A model generated the notes under the pieces. That model made no database searches, had not been told where the DNA came from, and was given only the letters and a program-made list of their open reading frames with translations. From Chryseobacterium angstadtii (GTDB lineage: Bacteria; Bacteroidota; Bacteroidia; Flavobacteriales; Weeksellaceae), in the NCBI RefSeq assembly GCF_001045465.1, contig NZ_LFND01000007.1, positions 310,001 to 374,000 of the forward strand: DNA of 64,000 nt, given 5' to 3'. Of the stretch, positions 44,817 to 54,570 are shown one piece after another; the stretch's first letter is position 1; each line of letters opens with the position of its first letter. The position numbers and the translations under genes were made by a program.

Positions 44817-44902
44817 TTGTGCGAATGTTGTTTTGCTTTTGGTTATCCATTTGTTAAATATAGAATATAAATATACTATTTCCTTACGGAAAACCATATT
44901 CC

Positions 44903-45067
44903 AAACAAAAAAACCGCCCCACAAAAGCAGAACGGTTTATATATTTAAAGCATTAGCACTGGCTACATCATTCCCGGCATTCCACCACCCATTGGCATAG
45001 CTGGCTCATCCTTCTTCACTTCAGTGATGACACATTCAATAGTAAGAAGATCCCGGAAACAGAAGCT
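44903..45067 (-). repeat. decayed groEL 3'-end copy plus terminator (copy C)
   Basis: Minus-strand order: groEL tail from GCTTCTGTTTCCGG (45066 down) to the GGM-tail codons and a TAG stop (45-base-equivalent at 44965-44963), then the groEL terminator hairpin. Over the tail it is close to the real groEL end at 47168-47275 but has one base lost in CCGGGATCTTCTT (frameshift). It encodes the KKDEP version of the tail, as copy B does, where real groEL has KSAEP. It starts 18 bp past the stop of the 45,085 gene. Confidence 0.9.
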
Positions 45068-45084
45068 TAGCTTTTGGCAGCAGC

Positions 45085-45903
45085 CTATTTTAATACGCTA
45101 CTTACTTCAACCACTTCAAAGTCGTCATTATTTTGCAGCAGGTGTTTTAAGATAGGAATATGTCCTTGTCCAAATAGGAGAACAATGTACTTGTCTTTGG
45201 GATCTATTTGAGTAATGATATTAGAATAAATGGCTAAATTCCTCAAATACCATTCAGAAACTGCTTCCGCACCAATGTAGTTTTCTCCGGCGCCAATTTT
45301 TGCATAATATTTTAAGTATATTGACAGATTTTTCTGTAAAAGTTCTTTTGTATTGATATACTTTAGGATTTCGGTTATTGAATTTTGTTTGGTTACACGA
45401 TCTATTTCACCCAAAAAGTTTTTCGCGATACCACCTAATTCATTTAATATATATTCCTGATTTTTTTCTTTAGCAGTAGCAGAAACCAAACTGTCACGTT
45501 TCATTCCGTAAAAAATATCTACACAATTGATGTGTTTTAAATTTAATTTTTTAGCCAATCTAAAACCAATTTGCTCTCGTTCAGAAACGGTTAATTTATA
45601 CTTGTTTTGGGAATAAGCATTATACAGACTGTCAATTTGCTTTTGCTGCTTCAATGGTTTTTCTATCATCACTTTATCAGCATTGGTTCGTTTTAAAATT
45701 TCGGTGAGTTCTTCCAGTTCCTTTTGTCTTTTCGGAGCTAAAAAATCGTCAGTCTTTAATTCATACTTATCTAAATGAGGTGTTTCGAAGTGAATGGTCC
45801 CGATTAATAAGATTTTAGTCTTATGTTTAGACGCTTGCCCAAAAGCGGTTGTTAATGATAAAAGTGTAAGTAACAATGTAAAAATTGTTTTAGTAAAAGT
45901 CAT
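45085..45903 (-). CDS. exported DUF5694 (TraB/Tiki-like) protein
   Basis: 272 residues. Signal peptide at about 1-22 (IFTLLLTLLSLTTAFGQ). Two sequence marks of the TraB/GumN/Tiki superfamily are present: GTIHFETPH (G35-H43) and FGQGHIPILKHLL near the C-terminus, whose His and Glu residues bind metal in the related proteases. Probably a periplasmic metal-dependent hydrolase. It is the only gene between groEL-tail copies B and C, and its 3' end runs directly into copy C. Confidence 0.82.
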   Translation of the reverse strand: MTFTKTIFTLLLTLLSLTTAFGQASKHKTKILLIGTIHFETPHLDKYELKTDDFLAPKRQKELEELTEILKRTNADKVMIEKPLKQQKQIDSLYNAYSQNKYKLTVSEREQIGFRLAKKLNLKHINCVDIFYGMKRDSLVSATAKEKNQEYILNELGGIAKNFLGEIDRVTKQNSITEILKYINTKELLQKNLSIYLKYYAKIGAGENYIGAEAVSEWYLRNLAIYSNIITQIDPKDKYIVLLFGQGHIPILKHLLQNNDDFEVVEVSSVLK

Positions 45904-46041
45904 GATTTTAATTTGTTTATTATTTTATTTTTATTGTTGTCGTTTTCAAAATAGCTTCAAAATGATGATCGTTTATGAAGGTAGTGCACAACGTGCCACC
46001 GCTTCATACAGTTATTAACTTCAATAGATTATATTTTTGGC

Positions 46042-46049
46042 CAAAGATA
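46042..46049 (-). promoter_or_regulatory. -7 element for the DUF5694 gene
   Basis: TATCTTTG (minus strand) matches TAnnTTTG. It lies 139 bp before the ATG at 45903; no -33 TTG at normal spacing, so only half of a promoter is supported. Confidence 0.35.
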
Positions 46050-46161
46050 ATGCTTATTTCGAAACATAAATATGAATTCATTGCAAAATTATCAATTGCA
46101 TGAAATGGCTGTTGAATGATACTTTCAGCAACCTTTCTTGACTCACTGTTTGACTATTCTG

Positions 46162-46339
46162 AACAAAAAAACCGCCCTATAAAAATAGAACGGTTTATAT
46201 ATTAAATGGTCTCAGCGACCCGCTGTTACATCATTCCCGGCATTCCACCTCCCATTGGCATAGCTGGCTCATCCTTCTTCACTTCAGTGATTACGCACTA
46301 AGTGGTAAGAAGCATTCCGGAAACAGAAGCTGCATTTTC
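46162..46339 (-). repeat. decayed groEL 3'-end copy plus terminator (copy B)
   Basis: On the minus strand it covers the codons for [13 protein letters not shown], then a stop in place of Glu (GAA to TAG), then CVITEVKKDEP, the GGM tail and the stop at 46228-46226, followed by the terminator hairpin (46169-46196). In that hairpin the inner stem CTGC/GCAG of the real copy is CTAT/ATAG: both sides changed and pairing kept. It ends 18 bp from the stop of the 46,358 gene. Confidence 0.9.
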
Positions 46340-46357
46340 GAAATATATTCTTTAAAA

Positions 46358-46915
46358 TTAAAACTTTTCGTCGGCTCCTTTTTGTGTTGAATTGTATTCA
46401 ATTAATGTAGCGAAGGCTTTTTTCAATCTTTCAACTAAAGCTTGGTCAGCTGTAAAACTAAATGGAGCAGAATAGTCATCATAGTTAGGTCCGCTAATGG
46501 ATAAGAAATCTTTTTCGGTACCATACTCTTTTCCTTCCAATACGGTATTGACTAATTTTTTCCCAGTTACATAAAAATCTTTTGAATACTCATTATTCAT
46601 TCCCTTAACTGTGTTTAAGTCGATTGTTGTAAAATACCATTCGTTCATTTTAGCCTCCTTCTTATAAACAAAAATGCCATTGCTGTAAGAAACAAAGTGT
46701 CTAAAATCGCCTAATGTCCCGGCTAAATTTTCTTTCATTTTTCCACCAATCCAATCCATGGTTTCCTGTTTGGTGGGTTTTGCGGTTTTGTTTTCAGTGG
46801 ATGGTTTGGTAGATTTTGGAGTTGTTTTCTTTTGGGCATTTACACCCATGCTTGCAACTGTTACTAGTAGTACAATTGCCAGCTTTAATTGTCTGGTCAT
46901 AGTTTTAATTTTCAT
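46358..46915 (-). CDS. exported hypothetical protein
   Basis: 185 residues. Signal peptide at about 1-27 (LKLAIVLLVTVASMGVNAQ), then a Thr/Lys/Pro-rich linker (KKTTPKSTKPSTENKTAKPTK) and a compact alpha/beta domain (TMDWIGGKMKENLAGTLGDF ... FSFTADQALVERLKKAFATLIEY). Not recognised. It is the only gene between real groEL and tail copy B, is read in the same direction as groEL, and has its own promoter at 47060-47032. Confidence 0.7.
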   Translation of the reverse strand: MKIKTMTRQLKLAIVLLVTVASMGVNAQKKTTPKSTKPSTENKTAKPTKQETMDWIGGKMKENLAGTLGDFRHFVSYSNGIFVYKKEAKMNEWYFTTIDLNTVKGMNNEYSKDFYVTGKKLVNTVLEGKEYGTEKDFLSISGPNYDDYSAPFSFTADQALVERLKKAFATLIEYNSTQKGADEKF

Positions 46916-47031
46916 TGAATGCTTACTACTGTTGTGGGGGTGTCTGTTCAGCTTATTTCCCTGTATTTATTTTTGATATTTTATATGGAATTTCGTTTTT
47001 ACTAAACGACTTTAATAATTTATAAGGTTTG

Positions 47032-47060
47032 CAAATTTATAAATTGTTTTGATTTGCCAA
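47032..47060 (-). promoter_or_regulatory. promoter of the first cargo gene after groEL
   Basis: Minus strand: TTG at 47060-47058, 18-nt spacer, TAAATTTG at 47039-47032. Exact Bacteroidota consensus, 117 bp before the ATG at 46915, and located after the groEL terminator. Confidence 0.75.
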
Positions 47061-47104
47061 TATACTATTTATTACTTATTGCAGAGTAATTAATCAAAAT
47101 ACAC

Positions 47105-48811
<1,707 letters not shown>

Positions 48812-48820
48812 TTAGGCTTT

Positions 48821-48831
48821 AAGCAGTAAGC
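48821..48831 (+). repeat. inverted repeat, left end of insertion in groESL
   Basis: AAGCAGTAAGC on the plus strand matches AAGCAGTAGGC on the minus strand at 49240-49230 (10 of 11), bounding the four-helix-bundle gene. Further GC(T)TTAAGC-like units surround it, giving both flanks a repetitive GCTTTAAGC character. Confidence 0.6.
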
Positions 48832-48847
48832 TTTTGCCTTGAAGCTG

Positions 48848-49207
48848 TTAATTATTATTTAATAATTTTTTTCTAAGTTGTATGAGTTTTTGTCTGATTA
48901 AATTCAGTTTTGGATTAAGGCTTAATAATTTGTCTTCGGAAGTGAAACCTAAATCGCAGGAAAGGAAGAGTAAATATTCAGTTTCATTTGTGGAACCTAT
49001 ACTTATTTCTAAAAATCGTGCAAATTCTTTGTCCGTTGATCTTCCGCAGCCTTCTGCAATATTTGTGGGAATGGAGACTGATGCTCTTCTTATTTGAGAA
49101 GTCAAACCAAAGAGTTCTGATTTTGGAAAACTTTCAGAGATGGTGTATATTTCTTTTACCAATTCATGGGCAATTTTCCAGGTATCATATCTTTTGTAGT
49201 CTCTCAT
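48848..49207 (-). CDS. four-helix-bundle protein (23S rRNA intervening-sequence protein family)
   Basis: 119 residues, the usual size. Family marks: YDTWKIAHELVKEIY, then the hallmark FPKSELFGLTSQIRRASVSIPTNIAEGCGR, and FARFLEISIGSTNETEYLL. Such proteins form pentameric bundles and are found in intervening sequences of 23S rRNA genes and, in Bacteroidota, as scattered short insertions; the function is unknown. Here it lies between groES (34 bp) and groEL (54 bp), bounded by inverted repeats, and must be transcribed with the chaperonin genes. Confidence 0.93.
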   Translation of the reverse strand: MRDYKRYDTWKIAHELVKEIYTISESFPKSELFGLTSQIRRASVSIPTNIAEGCGRSTDKEFARFLEISIGSTNETEYLLFLSCDLGFTSEDKLLSLNPKLNLIRQKLIQLRKKLLNNN

Positions 49208-49229
49208 TGCCTATTGCTTATAGCCTGAT

Positions 49230-49240
49230 GCCTACTGCTT
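49230..49240 (-). repeat. inverted repeat, right end of insertion in groESL
   Basis: AAGCAGTAGGC on the minus strand, inverse partner of AAGCAGTAAGC at 48821-48831. Confidence 0.6.
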
Positions 49241-49241
49241 T

Positions 49242-49520
49242 CTATCCAATAACACCTAAAAGATCTCCTTCCTTAACGATTAAGAAATCCTTCCCGTCTA
49301 ATTTTAATTCAGAACCTGAATATTTTCCATAAAGAACTTTGTCACCTACCTGAACAGTTGTAGGCTCATCTTTTTTTCCTGGACCTACTGCTACTACAGT
49401 ACCTTCCTGCGGCTTTTCCTTCGCAGTGTCCGGAATAATAATACCTGAAGCTGTTTTAGTTTCTGCAGCGATAGGCTCGATAAGAACTCTGTCTGCTAAT
49501 GGTTTAAAGTTTACTGACAT
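49242..49520 (-). CDS. groES: 10-kDa co-chaperonin GroES
   Basis: 92 residues, standard. [36 protein letters not shown] carries the mobile loop (GIIIPDTA) and the roof loop; the C-terminal strand ends [10 protein letters not shown]. Caps GroEL. First gene of the interrupted groES-(four-helix bundle)-groEL operon. No CIRCE inverted repeat or exact -33/-7 pair was found upstream. Confidence 0.98.
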   Translation of the reverse strand: MSVNFKPLADRVLIEPIAAETKTASGIIIPDTAKEKPQEGTVVAVGPGKKDEPTTVQVGDKVLYGKYSGSELKLDGKDFLIVKEGDLLGVIG

Positions 49521-49645
49521 AATATATTTTATTTTTAATTATTTCTCCAATGTAATTCTCTAAATGTATGCCATCAGGAATGGGTGGATGAAATGGCAGA
49601 GTTTTATTTTGCAGTGTGAAAATATGGCAGAAAAATGAAAAAAGT

Positions 49646-49667
49646 AAAGCCGGAAGATTCCGGCTTT
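49646..49667 (-). terminator. terminator of the GG-leader peptide gene
   Basis: AAAGCCGGA (49646-49654) pairs perfectly with TCCGGCTTT (49659-49667) around a 4-nt loop; the minus strand then continues ACTTTTTTC. Confidence 0.85.
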
Positions 49668-49694
49668 GGTATTTAATTCTAATTTTTCGATGAA

Positions 49695-49829
49695 TTATGG
49701 GCAGTGTTGTCCCGGCCCGATCCATAAAGTACATTTTCCCTGATTGTCGCGTTCGCAACAAACAAGTCTCGCAGCACCTCCAACGATGGTCTTCTGTGCT
49801 TCTCTGCTCAATGATTTTGCATTTTTCAT
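49695..49829 (-). CDS. GG-leader 'bacteriocin-like' small peptide
   Basis: 44 residues, too short to be found by length alone. MKNAKSLSREAQKTIVGG is a typical Bacteroidota double-glycine leader (charged helix, cleavage after GG18). The core AARLVCCERDNQGKC followed by TLWIGPGQHCP has four Cys (C24, C25, C33, C43), so disulfide or other crosslinks are likely. Terminator directly downstream, TATCTTTG -7 element at 49918-49911. Such peptides are exported by PCAT-type ABC transporters, none of which is adjacent. Toxicity is not shown by sequence; the name is a family label only. Confidence 0.8.
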   Translation of the reverse strand: MKNAKSLSREAQKTIVGGAARLVCCERDNQGKCTLWIGPGQHCP

Positions 49830-50090
49830 AAGTTAATATTTTAATTTGTTGTACGTTCCTGAACATTTAAAGTCAATCAGGATTTTGACGATTTGGTGAT
49901 GAGTATGATTCAAAGATAAAAATAAATTTACATATATAATACACTGTATGTAGATTTATTTACGTTGTTTGTAATTTGATAATCAGTTTTTTAACAATCG
50001 ATTTGTAGTGATTGGGCGGAAAGTACTTGTTGTTGCTGTTCCGGATCGAAAAAGAAAAAAATGACCATAATAATAAACTTTTGACCTTTT
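49830..50090. other. AT-rich intergenic region upstream of the small peptide
   Basis: About 260 bp with TATCTTTG (minus strand, 49918-49911) as the probable -7 of the peptide gene and a weak inverted repeat TACATA ... TATGTA around 49929-49952. No further gene seen. Confidence 0.4.
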
Positions 50091-50810
50091 TTATTTGATG
50101 GTTTCCAGTGTCATTTTTCTTCCGCCGAGATCCATATCCTGTTTCAGAATTTTTCGGCTTTCGGAATCAATATAATAAGTAACGAAGGAAGTCTTGTCAC
50201 TGATATCATCCGTTGTTTTTACGGCCCAGACTTTTTTTCCTTCGTAATCTGTTTTCTTCACTTCCAGGATATAAGCTTTGATAAGGCCCTGCTTTGCATT
50301 CGGATTATAATCGAAAATGGAAAGGTCGGCCATGTAATTTTCTTTAAGCGGAGAAAATCTGAGCATCATCGGATAGCTGCTGCTGTCGAAATAATGGGTT
50401 GCCGGAATGTCTATATTGTTTTTTTTCTGAGATTTTTTGTCCAGATAATATCCGGTTACATTGGTTTTACCAGATTTAAGAACCATATCCCTCATCATAT
50501 TGAACGAAGAATGATAAACAGGTTCGAAATTGGCGGTCTTTACGATGGTAGAATCCGTCCACTTGGCATCGGGAGCCTGTTTTAACTTAACGGTAGTTCT
50601 GATGAGAAGATCCGTTTTGTTTAATTTTTTAAGCTCAGTCGTGATGCTTCCTACTTCAATTTTTGTTCCTGCATTATCAGCATACCAGACTGCTTCTGAG
50701 GTTTCATCTTTGATCAGTTTAGAATCAATAGTGATGTTGGATGGGGTAAGCAGTTGTTGAGAAAACAGATGAGTGCTGCTTACTAATAAAAGGATAAGAA
50801 ATGATTTCAT
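50091..50810 (-). CDS. exported protein, DUF3108-like
   Basis: 239 residues. Signal peptide at about 1-18 (MKSFLILLLVSSTHLFSQ). Beta-rich mature protein of the type TVKLKQAPDAKWTDSTIVKTANFEPVYHSSFN ... TSFVTYYIDSESRKILKQDM, a lipocalin-like sheet reminiscent of DUF3108 proteins that occur in the periplasm. The similarity is by pattern only. No signal for T9SS. Stand-alone, between the peptide gene and the DAACS symporter. Confidence 0.65.
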   Translation of the reverse strand: MKSFLILLLVSSTHLFSQQLLTPSNITIDSKLIKDETSEAVWYADNAGTKIEVGSITTELKKLNKTDLLIRTTVKLKQAPDAKWTDSTIVKTANFEPVYHSSFNMMRDMVLKSGKTNVTGYYLDKKSQKKNNIDIPATHYFDSSSYPMMLRFSPLKENYMADLSIFDYNPNAKQGLIKAYILEVKKTDYEGKKVWAVKTTDDISDKTSFVTYYIDSESRKILKQDMDLGGRKMTLETIK

Positions 50811-50966
50811 GATTTTTTTTTATTAATAAGTGCTTCTGATTTTCAAAAAGTTACAGCCCTGATTGTAAGGAACGGGCAATGAGTGGTAAATGACAATTTA
50901 TTTACCAAATTGACCATTTATTCTTCTCAATTTCAACCTTAATCTCAGCCTTAGCCTTATTTTATC

Positions 50967-52190
50967 CTAATCTAAAACCTCAGTTCTTATTTTTTGATTC
51001 TGATCCATCTTCGAAATCACTGCTCCGGAAATCGCAATACTGATAAAATTGGTGACTGATCTCGCTTCATTCATAAAGCGGTCTACACTGTAAAGAAGGG
51101 CAATATCCGTTAACGGAATCTTCCCAAACCTGTTCAGCGTAAAGATAAGCGCCAGAAATCCTGATCCCGGAACGCCGGATGCTGTTTTTGAAGTAAAGGT
51201 AATAATCACGAAAAGCCAGAGATAATCACTGACTGTTAATGAAATATTATAAAACTGAATGAGAAAGCAGCATGTCACGGAAATGTAGATACATGCCCCG
51301 GAAAGATTGAAATTATAGCCCAAAGGAATTACAAATCTTAAAATTTTTCGGCTGTAGCCTTCGGACTCCATTTTTTCAAAGATCAGTGGAAATGCTGTTT
51401 TGGAGGAGGATGTGGTAATCACCAGGATGATTTCTTCCTTTAAATCAAGTAAAAATTTCCAAAGCCGGATTTTAAACAGATAGGCAACAAGCCCTAAAAC
51501 TCCGAATATAAAAACAATATCGGCCAGATAAACGGTGGCCACCACTTTACTGAGCGGAAGAAGCGTATTGATCCCATACACAGCCACTCCGTACGCAATA
51601 TTACAGAAGATAATGACAGGAAGAATAATATAGAGATACTTAATCACCATATAAAAGGCTTTGATGGCCCGGTCTAACAGATTCAGAAACTTTTCTCTTG
51701 CTCCCGAAAGATTCATAAAGATTCCGGCTGCAATGGAAACAAGAAGAAAAATCCCATGTCTGTTCAGATAAAGATTGCCGGATAAAGTGTCATCATTAAT
51801 CTCAAATGTTCTGGGAAGAGATCTGCTGATTCTTGTGGTATCGATTCCGGTATGAGCTCCCGGCCTCACCGCAATGCCGAAAATAAATCCTAAAATAATC
51901 GCTACAGAGCTGATGATGAGAAAATACAGAATGGTTTTCCAGACAATACTGCTTGCATTCCGGATTCCGGAGAGCTGACAGATTCCATACATGATGGCCA
52001 TAAAAATAATCGGAAGGATCAGCATTTCCAGAACAAGGAAAAAATAACGGCTTACAACTCCCAGATGAATACTGATATCCGGCGCATAATGGCCCGTCAG
52101 TACTCCGCCGAGAATTGCGGCAAATACATATAAAGTGAGATTTTTTAAATATCTTCCTGTGAATGTTTTCTTTGTTTCAAAAAGGTTCAT
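50967..52190 (-). CDS. dicarboxylate/amino acid:cation symporter (DAACS family)
   Basis: 407 residues with eight predicted spans and two re-entrant loops. TTSSSKTAFPLIFEKM is the serine-rich HP1 loop, FTSKTASGVPGSGFL the HP2 loop, and a late DRFMNEARSVTNF carries the conserved Asp/Asn of the cation and substrate site. Usual substrates are C4-dicarboxylates or glutamate/aspartate with Na+ or H+. Loop residues match the GltP/DctA group loosely, so the substrate is uncertain. It lies 228 bp from the citrate-type transporter, which suggests shared organic-acid use. Confidence 0.88.
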   Translation of the reverse strand: MNLFETKKTFTGRYLKNLTLYVFAAILGGVLTGHYAPDISIHLGVVSRYFFLVLEMLILPIIFMAIMYGICQLSGIRNASSIVWKTILYFLIISSVAIILGFIFGIAVRPGAHTGIDTTRISRSLPRTFEINDDTLSGNLYLNRHGIFLLVSIAAGIFMNLSGAREKFLNLLDRAIKAFYMVIKYLYIILPVIIFCNIAYGVAVYGINTLLPLSKVVATVYLADIVFIFGVLGLVAYLFKIRLWKFLLDLKEEIILVITTSSSKTAFPLIFEKMESEGYSRKILRFVIPLGYNFNLSGACIYISVTCCFLIQFYNISLTVSDYLWLFVIITFTSKTASGVPGSGFLALIFTLNRFGKIPLTDIALLYSVDRFMNEARSVTNFISIAISGAVISKMDQNQKIRTEVLD

Positions 52191-52267
52191 CTGAAAAAAA
52201 TATGCTGTCCGTACAAAGATCCGTTGTTTTTTTTATATCTGAAATAAAATAATCGGTTAGGGATGAT

Positions 52268-52391
52268 GGAAGAGGGAAGATGGAGGTTCTTAAAGAGGAA
52301 AATACAACTTCCGGGCGGTTTCTATTAATCTTTAAATCTTCCTATTAATTTTAAAACTGCGTCCAATAAAAACTTCCATCCTCCCTCTTCC
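52268..52391. repeat. 124-bp segment bounded by imperfect inverted repeats (MITE-like)
   Basis: GGAAGAGGGAAGATGGAGGTT (the first 20 bases of it are GGAAGAGGGAAGATGGAGGT; 52268-52288) is nearly repeated in inverse at 52371-52391 (19 of 21 positions). The inside has no ORF. It lies between two transporter genes of the same strand and could fold into one long stem. Confidence 0.55.
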
Positions 52392-52418
52392 AGCTTCTTT
52401 CCTTTAAACAAATCCAGG

Positions 52419-53705
52419 TTAAATGACACCCAGAATCAATGCCGCGATCAGCATCACAATAGAAGATCCCAGTGCCCATTTTAAAGTATATTTCAAATGG
52501 TCTGAAAATTCCACACCGGCCAGCGCTACCAAAAGATACGTAGACGGAACCAAAGGGCTCAGAAGATGTGATCCCTGACCGATAAGACTCGCTCTTCCCA
52601 ATATTTCAGGTGAAATTCCCAGCTGATGCCCAGTGGCAACAATAATAGGCAATATTCCGAAATAATAAGCATCATTAGAGAGAAAGAAAGTAAGCGGAAT
52701 ACTGAACAGAGCCGTAATCACATTCATATAACCGCCCCAGCTTTTAGGAACAATTTCGATCATACTGTTTCCCATAGCCTGCATAATACCCGAACCATTA
52801 AGAATTCCCGTGAAAATTCCTGCACCGAAGATCATTCCCGCTACAGATAAAGCATTTCCTGCGTGCTTGGAAATAATTTTCTGCTGGTCTTTTAATTTAG
52901 GATAATTGATAATGGAAGCAATACAGAAGGCAATCATAAAAGCAATTCCCAAAGGCACTATATCCAGAATCATAACCACCAAAAGGGTGATGGTAAGAGC
53001 CAGATTGATCAGGATCAGTTTCGGGCGTCTCAGCTTCGGATCCACTTCGCCAATGATGTCATTGCTGTTGTAGTTGTTGTATTTTCCATGTTTGGCAATT
53101 CTTATCTTTTCTCTTCTTCCTAAAATATAAGCCACAAATATCACCCAAAGGATGCCGATGGCCATAATAGGAATCATAGGAACAAAAATCTCGGTGTGTC
53201 CCAGTTTCAGGGAACTCATTACCCTCGCCGTAGGGCCTCCCCACGGAAGAATATTCATAATCTGGCCTGCCAGCATGATAATACAGGTAAGAACCAGCGG
53301 ATTCATCCCCTGTTTTTTGTAAAGGGGAAGCATAGCAGCAACCACAATTAAATAAGTGGAAGAACCGTCGCCGTCCAGAGATACCAATGCCGTAAGAATG
53401 GCTGTTCCTATAGTTGTTTTGATGGGATTGTCCCCAACGGCTTTTAATATAATATTGACCAGCGGCTCAAAAAGCCCCGTGTCGATCATTAAACTGAAAT
53501 AAAGGATGGCAAAGATCAGCATCACTCCAGTGAGCGCGATTTCTTTTACCCCGTTTTTCATCATTTCTCCCAGTTCAGGACCAAAACCCGCAAAAAGAGC
53601 AATCGTTACAGGTACGATGACCAAAGCGGTAAGCGGAGTCATTTTTTTGTTCATGATCAGGACCATGAAGATCAGGATCATGAGGAATCCAAGGAAAGTA
53701 AGCAT
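52419..53705 (-). CDS. CitMHS-family citrate/divalent-metal:H+ symporter
   Basis: 428 residues with about 11 spans. Family blocks: the SLDGDGSSTYLIVVAAMLPL region, NILPWGGPTARVMSSLK, FLSNDAYYFGILPII and LLSPLVPSTYLLVALAGVEF. CitMHS members import metal-citrate complexes with protons. It starts 21 bp after the DUF2490 gene, so the two form an operon facing away from a two-component system. Confidence 0.92.
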   Translation of the reverse strand: MLTFLGFLMILIFMVLIMNKKMTPLTALVIVPVTIALFAGFGPELGEMMKNGVKEIALTGVMLIFAILYFSLMIDTGLFEPLVNIILKAVGDNPIKTTIGTAILTALVSLDGDGSSTYLIVVAAMLPLYKKQGMNPLVLTCIIMLAGQIMNILPWGGPTARVMSSLKLGHTEIFVPMIPIMAIGILWVIFVAYILGRREKIRIAKHGKYNNYNSNDIIGEVDPKLRRPKLILINLALTITLLVVMILDIVPLGIAFMIAFCIASIINYPKLKDQQKIISKHAGNALSVAGMIFGAGIFTGILNGSGIMQAMGNSMIEIVPKSWGGYMNVITALFSIPLTFFLSNDAYYFGILPIIVATGHQLGISPEILGRASLIGQGSHLLSPLVPSTYLLVALAGVEFSDHLKYTLKWALGSSIVMLIAALILGVI

Positions 53706-53726
53706 AGATGATTTGATTTATAATTA

Positions 53727-54419
53727 TTAATTTTTGTTTTTCTTTCTCCAGTCGAAGCTGTTTCTGTAGCCTATGTAACCGTAATTACTCGTAGATCCGG
53801 TTTCCAGCTGATTGATAAAGGCCACTTCAATGGCTGAGTTTTTTCCCACCTTTATTCCTAGTCCTGCCGTTAAACGGTTGCTGTCAAAAGGATCTTCTTT
53901 CACCACATTCATTCTTAATTCATTTTTCAGAATGCCGTATAGTTTTTCTTTTTCACCTGCTCTGTTAAAAGGAATTCTCAGGGAAATAAGGTAACGGAGC
54001 CTCACGATAAATTCGTTCGGGTTGCTGATGAAACGTTCTTCCACACGGAAACGGTGCGAAACGGAAGTTCTCCCGATATTACCTCCCAGCGTCACCTGTT
54101 GGAAAGGTCTTTTCTCATACCGCTCTTTTTTAGAATTATCAGACTTATAGGAATCCAATACCAAAAACATAAATCCGGCGGCGGGTTTTACGTCATTGGC
54201 TACTTCGTAATCTAAGTAGGCAGAAACCAGAAACAGTCTTGTATCATATGCAAGGTCAAAAGAACGGTACTGGGAAAGCGCAGTTAATGTGCTTTTATCA
54301 GTAAGTCTTGCAGACATCAGATACTGGAACCACATATTATAATTGTCGCGGCTTTGCGCATCTACCAGCCGGACCATGCCCAGCAGAAAAATGATTATTA
54401 ATCTGTATTTAATTTTCAT
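53727..54419 (-). CDS. DUF2490 outer-membrane-like protein
   Basis: 230 residues. Signal peptide at about 1-21 (LIIIFLLGMVRLVDAQ). Beta-strand pattern with repeated aromatic ends (MWFQYLMSARL, GYIGYRNSFDW) of an eight- to ten-strand barrel, the DUF2490 family. Together with the CitMHS gene 21 bp downstream it forms an outer- and inner-membrane pair. The minus-strand -7 TATATTTG (54455-54448) is 29 bp before its start codon. Confidence 0.82.
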   Translation of the reverse strand: MKIKYRLIIIFLLGMVRLVDAQSRDNYNMWFQYLMSARLTDKSTLTALSQYRSFDLAYDTRLFLVSAYLDYEVANDVKPAAGFMFLVLDSYKSDNSKKERYEKRPFQQVTLGGNIGRTSVSHRFRVEERFISNPNEFIVRLRYLISLRIPFNRAGEKEKLYGILKNELRMNVVKEDPFDSNRLTAGLGIKVGKNSAIEVAFINQLETGSTSNYGYIGYRNSFDWRKKNKN

Positions 54420-54447
54420 GTAATGTTTAATTAATATCCCGATGTTT

Positions 54448-54455
54448 CAAATATA
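54448..54455 (-). promoter_or_regulatory. -7 element of the DUF2490-CitMHS operon
   Basis: TATATTTG (minus strand), exact consensus, 29 bp upstream of the ATG at 54419. No TTG at normal -33 spacing, so an activator may be needed. Confidence 0.6.
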
Positions 54456-54495
54456 TTTATAAGAACCAGCCGCGGATTTATTTTTCAATCAATGA

Positions 54496-54515
54496 CAGTT
54501 TTTATCAGTAAACTG
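54496..54515. promoter_or_regulatory. candidate operator between the divergent promoters
   Basis: CAGTTT-N8-AAACTG, a perfect 6-bp inverted repeat, lies midway between the two divergent -7 elements. It may bind the LytTR regulator encoded beside it. Confidence 0.4.
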
Positions 54516-54537
54516 CAGGACAGGCTGAAAAAGATGG

Positions 54538-54545
54538 TATATTTG
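54538..54545 (+). promoter_or_regulatory. -7 element of the LytS/LytR operon
   Basis: TATATTTG, exact consensus, 25 bp before the ATG at 54571. No -33 TTG at normal distance. Confidence 0.6.
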
Positions 54546-54570
54546 AAAGATTGAAATTTGGATTTTTTAG

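Noticed and set aside
49504-49866. 120-codon open frame over the small peptide gene and the groES leader
   Set aside because: It runs across the peptide's terminator in another frame and has no family signal; the 44-residue GG-leader peptide explains the region better.
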